NCBI GenBank assembly: GCA_026004775.1
Contig: BPJU01000004.1
Span: 1 to 64,000, forward strand
Source: Pirellulaceae bacterium
GTDB taxonomy: Bacteria > Planctomycetota > Planctomycetia > Pirellulales > Pirellulaceae
Length of the DNA: 64,000 nt
Direction: 5' to 3'
The stretch's first letter is position 1. Each line of letters starts with the position of its first letter. Positions 27,587 through 36,686 of the stretch are shown here, in pieces. Under the pieces are notes generated by a model. That model worked only from the letters and a program-made list of their open reading frames with translations, searched no databases and was not told the DNA's origin. The position numbers and the translations under genes are program-made.

Positions 27587-28969
27587 ATGAACTGGGCAAG
27601 TTGGGCAAAATGCGTAGTTTGCGGTGCGCTTCGCAATCGAGCCTCGATGCTTTCGGCGGCAAGAATATTCCTGATAGTGCTGATGGTGGTGGGCGCCTGG
27701 CTACAGCCGCGGGCACGTGCCGACGACTGGCCGCAGTGGCAAGGGCCGACTCAGGACGGCGTCTGGCATGAGCAGGGGATATTGGAGCGGTTTCCCGAGG
27801 GAGGACCGCGGCGAGTATGGGCCGCCGGTGTCGGTGGCGGTTATGCCGGTCCGGCTGTGGCTGAAGGCCGCGTTTATGTCACCGATTTCCTCGCCGACGA
27901 CCCCCGGCAAAACGACCCCAATAGCCGCGCTGCCCGCCAGGGGCGCGAACGCATCCTGTGTTTCGACGCGTCCGACGGCCGGCTGTTGTGGAAGCATGAA
28001 TACCCCTGCCGGTACGAAATCTCCTACCCGGCCGGACCCCGCGCCACGCCGACGGTTTGCGAAGGTCGAGTCTACACGTTGGGAGCCGAAGGGAACCTGT
28101 TGTGCCTGGATGCCGAACAGGGTTCGGTGATTTGGCAGCATGATCTCAAGAAGCGATTCCAGGTGGAGACCCCGATATGGGGTTTTACGTGTCATCCGTT
28201 GTGTGACGGTGAACGAGTCTACTGTTTGACCGGAGGCAGTGCCGGCATTCTCACCGCGTTCAATGCCAAGACCGGCGAACCGATCTGGCAGTCCGTGCGA
28301 GCCGCCGAATTGGGTTACAGCACTCCCCGCATCTTTGAAATAAACGGGCAGCGCTTCTTGGTCTTCTGGCATCCGCATGCGGTGGTCGGTCTGGACCCGG
28401 AAAACGGCAAAGAATTGTGGTCGGTTCCGATCGAGCCGATGTACGGCATGTCGATCATGGCTCCGTTGCGCTGGGAGGATTACATCTTCGTAAGCGGGAT
28501 CGGGAATCAGTCGGTATTGTTGCGATTGGCCAACCCACGCGGTGGTGTAAAAGAGGTGTACCGCGGGACGCCTCGGACCAGTGTCTACTCGGTGTGTGCC
28601 CCACCTGTCGCGTATCGCGGCGTCTTGTATGGATCGTGCCAGCAGGGGCATTTTCGAGCAGTCGATCTGGCAACCGGCGAGCGGTTGTGGGAAACGTTTG
28701 CTCCCACGACGGGCAAAGACCGCGCCAGCTCGGCCTGCGCGTTCGTCGTTCGCAACGGAGAGCGGTTCTTTCTTTTCAGTGAAAAAGGCGATTTGATCAT
28801 CGCTCGGCTCACTCGCGAGCGTTACGAAGAAATCGACCGAGCCCACATTTTGGACCCCACCAACGAAGCCTTTGGACGCTCCGTTGTGTGGTGCCATCCG
28901 GCATTCGCCGGTCGAAACATGTACGTGCGCAACGACGAACAACTTGTCTGTGTTTCGTTGGCCGAATAA
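27587..28969 (+). CDS. secreted PQQ-like beta-propeller repeat protein
   Basis: About 460 residues with an N-terminal signal peptide (hydrophobic segment around residues 20-40, then ARADDWPQWQGP). The DWPQWQGP start followed by blades of the form GRVYVTD, CFDASDGRLLWKHEY, CLDAEQGSVIWQHDL and AFNAKTGEPIWQSV is the usual planctomycete 'outer membrane protein assembly-like' PQQ propeller. The repeated W in each blade closes the propeller. It likely acts in the periplasm as a binding or dehydrogenase-like protein; the ligand is unknown. The ATG at 27587 has AAGGGAG 7 bases upstream. The ThuA gene follows after an AT-rich 80-base gap. Confidence 0.88.
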   Translation: MNWASWAKCVVCGALRNRASMLSAARIFLIVLMVVGAWLQPRARADDWPQWQGPTQDGVWHEQGILERFPEGGPRRVWAAGVGGGYAGPAVAEGRVYVTDFLADDPRQNDPNSRAARQGRERILCFDASDGRLLWKHEYPCRYEISYPAGPRATPTVCEGRVYTLGAEGNLLCLDAEQGSVIWQHDLKKRFQVETPIWGFTCHPLCDGERVYCLTGGSAGILTAFNAKTGEPIWQSVRAAELGYSTPRIFEINGQRFLVFWHPHAVVGLDPENGKELWSVPIEPMYGMSIMAPLRWEDYIFVSGIGNQSVLLRLANPRGGVKEVYRGTPRTSVYSVCAPPVAYRGVLYGSCQQGHFRAVDLATGERLWETFAPTTGKDRASSACAFVVRNGERFFLFSEKGDLIIARLTRERYEEIDRAHILDPTNEAFGRSVVWCHPAFAGRNMYVRNDEQLVCVSLAE

Positions 28970-29049
28970 ATGATAAAATGATAATACGAACAAATGTAAT
29001 TAATACAAACAAATGCGATCCGAGTTTGTAGTCCACAAAGGAGGAAAAC

Positions 29050-30060
29050 ATGTGGCGATTGGCGATACTGCTGCTTTTCGGTGGACTGGTCCTGCCGGCA
29101 TCGGCTCAGGAGTCGCTGTGGGTCGAATACACCGGCACGCAGGGTCCCGGAGTCGGTAAGCGAATCGTGCTCATCAGCGGTGACGAAGAATATCGCTCCG
29201 AAGAGGCCCTCCCACAGTTGGCTAGAATCCTCGCCTTTCACCACGGCTTCCATTGTACCGTGCTGTTCGCAATCGATCCGGAAACCGGGGTTATCGACCC
29301 GAATCGGCGAGACAACATTCCTGGTCTGGAAAAACTCAAAGAGGCGGATCTCATGATCATTGCCACCCGTTTCCGCGACTTGCCTGACGACCAGATGAAA
29401 CACATTGTCGACTACGTCGAATCGGGACGGCCGATCATCGCATTGCGCACGGCGACCCATGCCTTCGACTTGCGCCCCAGTTCGGCCTACGCCCACTGGT
29501 CGTGGAAGAGCAAGGAGTGGGACGGGGGATTCGGCCGCCAGGTGCTGGGCGAGACGTGGGTAAGCCATCATGGCAAACATGGCAGCGAAGCGACCCGCGG
29601 GATCATCGCTCCGGGAGCCGAAAAACATCCGATTCTCCGCGGCATACAAAACGGGGATATCTTCGGACCCACTGACGTTTATACCGTGCGACTTCCGCTG
29701 CCGGGCGACAGCCAACCGCTTGTTTTGGGACAAGTGGTCGCCGGAATGCGCCCGGACGATCCTCCGGTAGAAGGTCCCAAGAATAACCCGATGATGCCGA
29801 TTGCATGGATCAAAACTTATCGTACCAGCTCCGGCAAGGTGGCTCGTGTTTTCACCACTACCATGGGAGCCTCGCAGGATTTGTTGAGCGAAGGCTTTCG
29901 GCGGCTGTTGGTCAACGCCGCGTATTGGGCATTGGGGATGGAAGACCAGATCCCACCAAAAAGCAATGTGGAGCTGGTGGGCCAGTACGAGCCATCGCCG
30001 TTCCGGTTCAACGGTTTCCGGCGGGGCGTCCGCCCCCGCGACCTTGCCTGGCCGCGTTGA
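29050..30060 (+). CDS. secreted ThuA-domain protein
   Basis: 336 residues, with a signal peptide (LAILLLFGGLVLPASAQ) and a glutamine-amidotransferase-like ThuA domain, seen from KRIVLISGDEEYRSEE through LMIIATRFRDLPDDQMKHIVDYVESGRPIIALRTATHAF to RVFTTTMGAS. ThuA-like domains are widespread in planctomycete secreted carbohydrate-related proteins, but their reaction is not well defined. The ATG has a strong AAGGAGG 6 bases upstream. The 80 bases before it are unusually AT-rich, with two AACAAATG copies about 20 bases apart. It converges with the sulfatase gene. Confidence 0.88.
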   Translation: MWRLAILLLFGGLVLPASAQESLWVEYTGTQGPGVGKRIVLISGDEEYRSEEALPQLARILAFHHGFHCTVLFAIDPETGVIDPNRRDNIPGLEKLKEADLMIIATRFRDLPDDQMKHIVDYVESGRPIIALRTATHAFDLRPSSAYAHWSWKSKEWDGGFGRQVLGETWVSHHGKHGSEATRGIIAPGAEKHPILRGIQNGDIFGPTDVYTVRLPLPGDSQPLVLGQVVAGMRPDDPPVEGPKNNPMMPIAWIKTYRTSSGKVARVFTTTMGASQDLLSEGFRRLLVNAAYWALGMEDQIPPKSNVELVGQYEPSPFRFNGFRRGVRPRDLAWPR

Positions 30061-30155
30061 CGCCACGCCGGGACGCCAAACTTGGAAGCTATACCGCGAT
30101 CATCTCAGCCCACTATCCGAAGAGCGGGTCCCCGTCAGCCAGGCGATGCCCGCCT

Positions 30156-31643
30156 TCAGCGGCGAGTCGCAATGCGGCCGTCGGGTTTGTTGGGGTCGAA
30201 GGCCGGATTGGCGGTAGGGAATCGAGCCCCCACTTCCTTTTGCCAGGCGTGGAGCTCGTCCTGTAGCTCCTTGACCAAATCGGGATGCTCGGTGGCCAAG
30301 TTCCGCGTTTCGCTCAGGTCGGACTCCAGATCATACAACTCCACTGAATTATCTTCATACCACTCGATGAGTTTCCACGTGCCGTGGCGGACGGCCGCTC
30401 CCGGTGCGCCGCCCTGGTTTCCATAGTGAGGGTAGTGCCAGTAGAGCGAGCGGCGGGGCAGGGCGTCGCCTTGAAACAGGGGCAACAAGTTGATTCCGTC
30501 CAGTGGCGGCTGGGCCGGGGTCGGAAGACCAGCGGCTGCCAGAAGAGTAGGGAAAATATCGACGCCGCAAACGGGCGTATCGTTTTCCGTGCCGGCAGGC
30601 ACTACTCCCGGCCACCGCACGATGAACGGCACACGAATTCCACCCTCATACAACCATCCTTTGCCGGCTCGCAGAGGAACATTGGAGGTGGGCCAGCCTT
30701 CGCTGGTCGACAACCCGCCGTTGTCACTGGTGAAGATCACCAAAGTGTGGTCGGTCAGACCCTGTTCGTCCAACGCTTTGAGCACCGTGCCCACAGCCTG
30801 GTCCATCGCCTCGACCATGGCAGCATAGACGGCATGTTCCTGCACCAGCCGTACGTCGCGAGGGCCTTCTCTTCCCCACTGCGGCTGTAGGCCGAGCCGC
30901 GCGCGCTTTTCCTCGTACTTTTGTTTCAGGTCTTCCCGAGCCATCAACGGGGTGTGCACCGAATAAAACGATAACATGGCGAAGAACGGCCGATCACGGT
31001 GAGTACGGATAAACTGGGCCGTCTCGCGTGCCAGCCGATCCGGTAGGTGCTCACCGGGAGGTCCATCCGGCAGCCGCGGATTGCCGTAGGGAGAAAAGTA
31101 GCGGTTGCCGCCATACGGGCCACCCCGCTCCGTGCCTCCCAGATTGAAATTGAAACCCTGGTTTTCCGGATAAAACCCTTCGGGACCCAGATGCCACTTG
31201 CCAGCGAAAAACGTGCTGTAGCCGTGTGCCTTCAAGGCTTCGGCAATCGTCTGTTCTTCCAACCGCAGAGCCGTCTCGTACGGTGCGGGCAATAGTCGAG
31301 TATTGCGCCGCCATGCAGCCGGCTGCGGAGCCCCCAAATAGTCGGTTATCCCGGACCGTTGCGGCCAGCGTCCGGTGACGATTGCCGCTCGGCTCGGCGA
31401 GCATACCGGGCAGGCCGCATATCCGGCCAAAAACCGCATCCCCTCGCGCGCCAGCCGATCCACGTTCGGCGTTTCATAAAATGTACTCCCGTAACATCCA
31501 ACATCCGTCCAGCCAAGATCGTCCACCACGATCAACACCATATTGGGTTGCTTGACTGCTTGTGCTTGCCCCAATGCGGAAAAACAACAAACTGCACAAA
31601 ACAGCGCCACTATCGACGTGCAGGCTGTTCTGTATAAGGACAT
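30156..31643 (-). CDS. secreted sulfatase (formylglycine-type)
   Basis: About 495 residues with an N-terminal signal peptide (FCAVCCFSALGQAQA). The type I sulfatase signature is CSPSRAAIVTG, with C81 expected to become formylglycine; the metal-binding VLIVVDDLGWTDVGCYG strand, GKWHLG, and the VIFTSDNGG motif are also present. It hydrolyses sulfate esters, probably of a polysaccharide, outside the cytoplasm. The ATG at 31643 has GAGAGG 9 bases upstream. No sulfatase-maturating enzyme is close by, so one must lie elsewhere. The upstream region has an inverted repeat flanked by direct repeats. Confidence 0.93.
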   Translation of the reverse strand: MSLYRTACTSIVALFCAVCCFSALGQAQAVKQPNMVLIVVDDLGWTDVGCYGSTFYETPNVDRLAREGMRFLAGYAACPVCSPSRAAIVTGRWPQRSGITDYLGAPQPAAWRRNTRLLPAPYETALRLEEQTIAEALKAHGYSTFFAGKWHLGPEGFYPENQGFNFNLGGTERGGPYGGNRYFSPYGNPRLPDGPPGEHLPDRLARETAQFIRTHRDRPFFAMLSFYSVHTPLMAREDLKQKYEEKRARLGLQPQWGREGPRDVRLVQEHAVYAAMVEAMDQAVGTVLKALDEQGLTDHTLVIFTSDNGGLSTSEGWPTSNVPLRAGKGWLYEGGIRVPFIVRWPGVVPAGTENDTPVCGVDIFPTLLAAAGLPTPAQPPLDGINLLPLFQGDALPRRSLYWHYPHYGNQGGAPGAAVRHGTWKLIEWYEDNSVELYDLESDLSETRNLATEHPDLVKELQDELHAWQKEVGARFPTANPAFDPNKPDGRIATRR

Positions 31644-31685
31644 GGTACGCATCCTCTCGTTTGAATACTCACATTTATTTCGCCT

Positions 31686-31781
31686 ACATGTGGCCTTCGC
31701 AACTAATTGCCGGTTGCTCGTCCACGATCCTGATCGTAGGATCGTCACAGATTCCAGCAAAAAGAATACACGACATGTGGC
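31686..31781. promoter_or_regulatory. candidate operator array upstream of the sulfatase gene
   Basis: A perfect inverted repeat with CGATCCT and AGGATCG arms and a 6-base spacer (31725-31744) lies 82-101 bases upstream of the sulfatase start. It is flanked nearly symmetrically by two direct copies of ACATGTGGC at 31686-31694 and 31773-31781. This looks like a binding site cluster for a dimeric regulator, but no consensus is known. Confidence 0.35.
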
Positions 31782-31934
31782 ACGATCTCTACACGCTGAA
31801 GCCGGCCGAATCCGTCGCCCTTATTAGAAGAAGAAAGATATTAGTCATACCGCATTGGCCGCTTTTAGAAGTTGAAAGTTAGTCGTCACCCTTATTGCGT
31901 ATCTTGGCAGACAACCTGTTAGTTTCAGTGCCCC

Positions 31935-32840
31935 TTAAGATGAAGAGGGCCGCGGCGAGGGAGGACGATCCAAATACCGCTTTAGCAAGCCTTCGTAGGC
32001 ATCGATGCGCCGATCCCGCAGGAACGGCCAGTGGGTGCGAGCCACATCGATCACATTCAGGTCGCAGTCGGCAACCAGCAGGCAAGGCTGGTCGTGTTCG
32101 GCTCGAGCCAGGATGTTGCCGTATGGGTCCGAGACGAAGGAGCGGCCCCAGAACTCGAGTTCTCCTTCGCGGCCGACGCGGTTCACGGCAGCCACGAAAA
32201 CGCCGTTGGCGATCGCGTGGCTGCGCATCATCGTTTCCCAGGCAGAACACTGGCTGGGCCCGTAGGTCTCTTTTTCGTCGGGCAGCCAGCCGATGGCGGT
32301 GGGATAAAAAAGGATTTCGGCGCCGCTCAGCGCCGTAAGGCGCGCCGCTTCCGGGAACCACTGGTCCCAACAGATACAGACCCCCAGTTGCCCGGCTGAA
32401 GTCGGAAAGCTGGCAAATCCCAGGTCACCCGGCGTAAAATAAAATTTTTCGTAATACAGCGGATCATCCGGGATATGCATTTTTCGATAGACGCCGGCCA
32501 GGCGGCCGGTGCTGTCGAGAATCACGGCCGTGTTGTGGTACAGGCCGGCAGCCCGCCGCTCGAAAACCGAGGCGATCACCACCATACGGTGCGCTTGTGC
32601 GGCTGCCGCCAGTTGCTGTACGGTGGGGCCTTCCAGCGGCTCGGCGTCCGCAAACCGCTCGTGGTCCTCCCGCTGGCACGGATACCAGGTGGCGAACAGT
32701 TCCGGCAGGCAGACGACGTGGCAATGGCGGCGGGCCGCTTCGGCGACGATTTCCAGCGCTTGTGCGACGTTTTCACTCTTGCTTGCCGAGCAGCGCATCT
32801 GAGCCAACGCGATGCGCACCAGCCGGGTTTCGCTCCCCAT
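31935..32840 (-). CDS. aguB: carbon-nitrogen hydrolase, N-carbamoylputrescine amidase-like
   Basis: 301 residues of the nitrilase superfamily. The catalytic triad is in place: E47 in CLPELF, K120 in YRKMHIPDD, and C157 in CICWDQWFPE. The ICWDQWFPE and RKMHIPDDP sequences are those of the AguB branch, which hydrolyses N-carbamoylputrescine to putrescine in polyamine synthesis. The partner agmatine deiminase is not adjacent, so another amide substrate is possible. It is divergent from bioD across a 63-base gap. Confidence 0.88.
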   Translation of the reverse strand: MGSETRLVRIALAQMRCSASKSENVAQALEIVAEAARRHCHVVCLPELFATWYPCQREDHERFADAEPLEGPTVQQLAAAAQAHRMVVIASVFERRAAGLYHNTAVILDSTGRLAGVYRKMHIPDDPLYYEKFYFTPGDLGFASFPTSAGQLGVCICWDQWFPEAARLTALSGAEILFYPTAIGWLPDEKETYGPSQCSAWETMMRSHAIANGVFVAAVNRVGREGELEFWGRSFVSDPYGNILARAEHDQPCLLVADCDLNVIDVARTHWPFLRDRRIDAYEGLLKRYLDRPPSPRPSSS

Positions 32841-32903
32841 CTGTGGCTTTCCTTGTCGTTGTCACTCTTGGGCATTTTCCTCGGATGCGTTACCCTATCG
32901 TAC

Positions 32904-33632
32904 ATGATACGCCGGCCGAGTCGAGGGTTGTTTGTGGTGGGGACAGACACCAACGTGGGCAAAACCTACGTCGGGTGCCTTATTGTTCAGGCTCTTCGCA
33001 AACGAGGCCATCGCGTCGGCGTATACAAGCCTGTAGCTAGTGGCGTGGGAGAAGACGAGCAGTGGGAACAGTCGGACCCGTACTTGCTGTGGCAAGCGGC
33101 TGGGCGAATGGCATCCGTTCACCTGGTCTGCCCGCAGAACTTCCGCGCTCCGTTGGCCCCGCCGGCGGCCGCCGAGGCCGAAGGCAAATCGGTTGACGGT
33201 GCGCTCCTCCGCGATGGTCTTTCGGCATGGGAGCCGCTCTGTGATCTGGTGCTCGTCGAAGGAGTAGGCGGGTGGTTCGCCCCCGTAAGCGACAGCGATC
33301 TGGTCTGCGATCTGGCAACCGAATTCGGCTATCCCGTAGTGGTGGTAGCGGCCAATCGTCTGGGTGTGATCAATCACACGCTGCTTACCGTTCAGGCCGT
33401 TCACCACGCCGGACTGCACGTGCTCGGCGTGATTCTGAACGATCCGTTCCAGGCGGACCGGCAGGATCTATCGACGCGTAGTAACTACCGGTATTTGGCC
33501 CGGTTTTGTAACGCCCCCATTCTTGGCCAAGTGCACCACGGACAGACCGAACTACCCGACCACCTTACCGACCGGCTCCTCAAACGCTGGGAACAAGCCG
33601 AGGATTCGGCGGTCCTGGGCGGTGGTGCGTGA
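32904..33632 (+). CDS. bioD: dethiobiotin synthase
   Basis: 242 residues. Forms the ureido ring of dethiobiotin from 7,8-diaminopelargonate, CO2 and ATP. The P-loop-like GLFVVGTDTNVGKTYVG is the BioD signature; KPVASG, LVLVEGVGGWFAPVS and VVVVAANRLGVINHTLLT follow in the right order. The ATG at 32904 directly precedes the first strand; a longer upstream extension would overlap the divergent aguB-like gene. No strong ribosome binding site is seen. No other biotin genes are in the window. Confidence 0.92.
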   Translation: MIRRPSRGLFVVGTDTNVGKTYVGCLIVQALRKRGHRVGVYKPVASGVGEDEQWEQSDPYLLWQAAGRMASVHLVCPQNFRAPLAPPAAAEAEGKSVDGALLRDGLSAWEPLCDLVLVEGVGGWFAPVSDSDLVCDLATEFGYPVVVVAANRLGVINHTLLTVQAVHHAGLHVLGVILNDPFQADRQDLSTRSNYRYLARFCNAPILGQVHHGQTELPDHLTDRLLKRWEQAEDSAVLGGGA

Positions 33633-33799
33633 TCAGCGAGAAAGCTGCGGCCCCGGGCCGAATCGGGCGGGTACAATGGACCAGAGGCGGGTTACCGCTG
33701 TGTCGCATGTTGTTGGGGGCGCACATCCACTGTGCAGCGAGGCCGCCGAACGGCCGAACCGGCGGGGCAAAGGGAGATGGGGTTGAAAGGGGAGCGGCG

Positions 33800-34801
33800 A
33801 TGAGGCTGGTTCAACTGCGCGCTGATCGCAAGCCGAAATCAATCGACCCGCGGTTTCTGATCGAGCCTTTCGAGCCGTGCTATCTGGAGCTGTATCGCCG
33901 AGGCGAACTGGCTCGCCGGGTCGAACTGGCGCTGAACGAGTTGGCCGATTGCTGTGCGTGCCCTCGCAATTGTCACGTCAACCGACTGGCCAACGAGACT
34001 CGTGTCTGCCACACCGGCAGATACGCGCGCGTCGCCAGTGCTTTCGCTCACTTCGGGGAAGAAGATTGCTTGCGAGGTTGGAACGGGTCCGGAACTATTT
34101 TTTTCAGCTCGTGCAACCTGCGATGCGTTTTCTGCCAGAATTGGGATATTAGTCAGGTAGAAGTAGGAAAAGAATGTAATGCAGACAAGATCGCTGATCT
34201 AATGCTCTATCTGCAAGATCACGGATGTCACAATATCAATTTTGTCACACCGGAACATGTGGTACCACAGGTCATCGAGGCCATTGCGGCGGCGATACCT
34301 CGTGGACTACGAGTGCCAATCGTATATAACACCAGCGCCTACGACGCCGTTTCCTCTTTGCGGTTGCTCGACGGGTTGATCGACATCTATATGCCGGACT
34401 TCAAGTTCTGGGAACCGCAGACGGCGAAACGTTTGGCCAAGGCGCCGGACTACCCGCAGCGGGCTCGCGAAGCCATCCTGGAAATGCATCGGCAGGTGGG
34501 GGTGTTGCGATTCGGGCCGGACGGATTGGCGCGGCGCGGTGTACTGGTTCGGCATCTGGTGATGCCCGGCCTGGTGCACGAGTCCGCCAAGATCTTCCAG
34601 TGGCTGGCCGGCGAAGTATCAGCCGATACGTATGTCAACATCATGGGGCAATACCGGCCGGAATATGAAGTGGGGGAGATTGCTCGGGATGGCTCGATCA
34701 AATACGCCGATATCAATCGGCGGCCTACCGCCGATGAGATAGAGCAGGCTTTTCAGGCGGCTCGAGATGCGGGCTTGTGGAGGTTTGACGAGCGGTGGTA
34801 A
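33800..34801 (+). CDS. PflX-like radical SAM protein
   Basis: 333 residues. The radical SAM cluster motif is C105-x3-C109-x2-C112 in SSCNLRCVFCQNW. An additional Cys group near the N terminus (CCACPRNC, C51-C58) followed by CHTG is characteristic of the PflX-like group (pyruvate-formate-lyase-activating-enzyme relatives of unknown target). YMPDFKFW and VLVRHLVMPG are also family-type. It probably activates or modifies a protein partner; none is adjacent. The ATG at 33800 has AAGGGGAG upstream, so the longer frame back into bioD is not used. Confidence 0.88.
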   Translation: MRLVQLRADRKPKSIDPRFLIEPFEPCYLELYRRGELARRVELALNELADCCACPRNCHVNRLANETRVCHTGRYARVASAFAHFGEEDCLRGWNGSGTIFFSSCNLRCVFCQNWDISQVEVGKECNADKIADLMLYLQDHGCHNINFVTPEHVVPQVIEAIAAAIPRGLRVPIVYNTSAYDAVSSLRLLDGLIDIYMPDFKFWEPQTAKRLAKAPDYPQRAREAILEMHRQVGVLRFGPDGLARRGVLVRHLVMPGLVHESAKIFQWLAGEVSADTYVNIMGQYRPEYEVGEIARDGSIKYADINRRPTADEIEQAFQAARDAGLWRFDERW

Positions 34802-34822
34802 GCCGCCGCCATCCGCACCCGC

Positions 34823-36088
34823 TTATACTACCAGAACCTCTCTGTTGATCTGCGCCGGACGCACACGAACCAATTCGCCGGGCCGGCACGAGTCGCTTCG
34901 GACCACAACCGGCATGTAGCGGCAGGAGGTTCCCGCGTAACCGGAAAGAGGCGGTTCGGCGGGCGACTCGACCAATACGTCCAGCGACCGCCCGAGCAGG
35001 CTTTCCAGATACCGCTGGCGCAATTGCCGCTCGCACCGCGCCAGCCGCTCGATCCGTTCCCGGCATACTTCCGGCGGAACCGGATCGGGCATCTGCGCGG
35101 CCGGGGTACCGCGTCGCGGGCTGAACGGAAATATATGGATCTTGGCAAAGCCAGCTTCCCGGCACGCCTGGAGCGTCTGCTGGAAATCGTCTTCCGTTTC
35201 GCCGGGGAATCCCACGATCACGTCCGTCGTCAGGCACGGCTGATCCAGCACGGACCGAACCAGGCGCACTCGGTCCAAAAATCGCCGCACACCCCAGCGG
35301 CGCCGCATCCGGCGAAGCACCGCATCCGAGCCGCTCTGAAGGCAGATGTGCAGATGCGGGCAGATCCGGTGCGGATGTGCAGCCATGACTTCCAGAAGCT
35401 CGTCGGTCACTTCCGTGGCTTCCATGCTCGACAAGCGGATGCGGAATTCCTCCGGCAGTGCGACTAATTCCTGGAGCAGCGTCGAAAGCCGCACCCATTG
35501 GGCCTTGGGCTTTCCCAGGTTACGGTCCACCCCATAGTGGCCCAGGTGGATTCCCGTCAGGACGATCTCGCGGTATCCATTGGCCACCAGACGCCGCACT
35601 TCGCGGACGATTTCCTCCACCGGCCGGCTCGACACATGCGGGCGCACTTGAGGAATGATGCAGTAGGTGCACCGCAAATAGCAGCCGTCCTGGATTTTGA
35701 TGTAGGCCCGATGGCGGTGCCCGAAGCGGCTGATACCATCCGGCAAGTCCCGGACACCGAAACGTCCCAACCAATCCGGGATTTCCCGCTTGTCGGTGAT
35801 GACTTCGCTGACGCCCGGGATCGAGCGCACCTCGTCCGGCGCTCGCGTCGCGTAGCAGCCCATCACGACGACCCGAGCGGCGGGGTTCTGCCGGATCAGC
35901 CGCCGAATCGCTTGGCGGCTCTTACTGTCCGCTTCACCGGTGACGGTGCACGAGTTAATGACGCACAGATCGGCCGTCTCACCCGGCTCGGCATCGCGAT
36001 ATCCGATCCGCAGCAACCCTTCGCGGACCAGTTCCGTTTCGTACTGGTTAACTTTGCAGCCGAGCGTATAGGTGCGCAAGGTGGCCAT
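34823..36088 (-). CDS. mtaB: tRNA t6A37 methylthiotransferase MtaB
   Basis: 421 residues of the MiaB/RimO/MtaB family, which uses two iron-sulfur clusters and SAM to add a methylthio group to N6-threonylcarbamoyladenosine at tRNA position 37. The N-terminal UPF0004 domain has C11 (TLGCKVNQYE), C47 (NSCTVTGEAD) and C78 (MGCYATRAP); the radical SAM cysteines are C136, C140 and C143 in DGCYLRCTYCIIP. The TLGCKVNQ and SCTVTGEAD motifs separate MtaB from MiaB and RimO. The C terminus has a short TRAM-like segment. The clpS gene ends 11 bases upstream on the same strand. Confidence 0.95.
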   Translation of the reverse strand: MATLRTYTLGCKVNQYETELVREGLLRIGYRDAEPGETADLCVINSCTVTGEADSKSRQAIRRLIRQNPAARVVVMGCYATRAPDEVRSIPGVSEVITDKREIPDWLGRFGVRDLPDGISRFGHRHRAYIKIQDGCYLRCTYCIIPQVRPHVSSRPVEEIVREVRRLVANGYREIVLTGIHLGHYGVDRNLGKPKAQWVRLSTLLQELVALPEEFRIRLSSMEATEVTDELLEVMAAHPHRICPHLHICLQSGSDAVLRRMRRRWGVRRFLDRVRLVRSVLDQPCLTTDVIVGFPGETEDDFQQTLQACREAGFAKIHIFPFSPRRGTPAAQMPDPVPPEVCRERIERLARCERQLRQRYLESLLGRSLDVLVESPAEPPLSGYAGTSCRYMPVVVRSDSCRPGELVRVRPAQINREVLVV

Positions 36089-36099
36089 CGGGTGTGCCG

Positions 36100-36453
36100 C
36101 TACTCCTCAACCGGCTCGATCGTGGCGTACATCGAGCCTTTACAGCGGGGGATGAGCGGATCCTTGCCGAAGGCATGGATCTGGTCCCGCTTCAGCTCGG
36201 CGTGTTCCAGCGTCGTCGTCAAGCACACCACACGCCCCACCGTGTCTACTTCGCAGGCGATCTCGTAGGCACGTTCCAGCGAGTAGCCGAACAACTGCCG
36301 CATCATGCGGATCACGTAGTCGTAGGTGTGGTCATCGTCGTCCCACAACACCACATTGTAGCGAGGCTGCTTGCGCGGACGCTGTTCGGGTTTCGTCCGG
36401 CGCTTGGTCTCAACCTCCGGTTCTACCACCGCACTCTTGGCTTGCTTGGTCAC
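36100..36453 (-). CDS. clpS: ATP-dependent Clp protease adaptor ClpS
   Basis: ClpS delivers N-degron substrates to ClpAP. The core reads YNVVLWDDDDHTYDYVIRMM (with the Asp-rich substrate-binding loop), LFGYSLERAYEIACEVDTVG, and TTLEHAELKRDQI, all as expected. The N-terminal 30-odd residues are disordered and basic. The GTG at 36453 is preferred because GAGGG lies 7 bases upstream; ATG codons at 36474, 36495 and 36549 are in-frame alternatives. It is followed after 11 bases by mtaB. The partner clpA is not in the window. Confidence 0.9.
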   Translation of the reverse strand: MTKQAKSAVVEPEVETKRRTKPEQRPRKQPRYNVVLWDDDDHTYDYVIRMMRQLFGYSLERAYEIACEVDTVGRVVCLTTTLEHAELKRDQIHAFGKDPLIPRCKGSMYATIEPVEE

Positions 36454-36686
36454 GGTCGTACCCTCACTACCCATACTACCCGTGTCGGCAACCATCCCGT
36501 TCCAGCCGCTCATAGCCCATACGGGTTGCCTGAATGAAAAAACCAGCAAATGTACGCGGGAATGCCTGCCGCAGCTGCGTCACAACCCGTTCGACCGGCA
36601 GGGTTGTGCTTGTCGAGCCATGCGGCAAAACTACGGCAACCGTGTTATTATAGGAGACCGGAAGCCTACCTGCAAAGGACAATATC

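Noticed and set aside
27701-28993. Long minus-strand frame opposite the PQQ-propeller gene
   Set aside because: Antisense of a well-supported gene with regular propeller blades; typical of GC-rich genomes.
28822-30066. Long minus-strand frame opposite the ThuA gene
   Set aside because: Antisense of a gene with signal peptide, ribosome binding site and family motifs; no support for coding.
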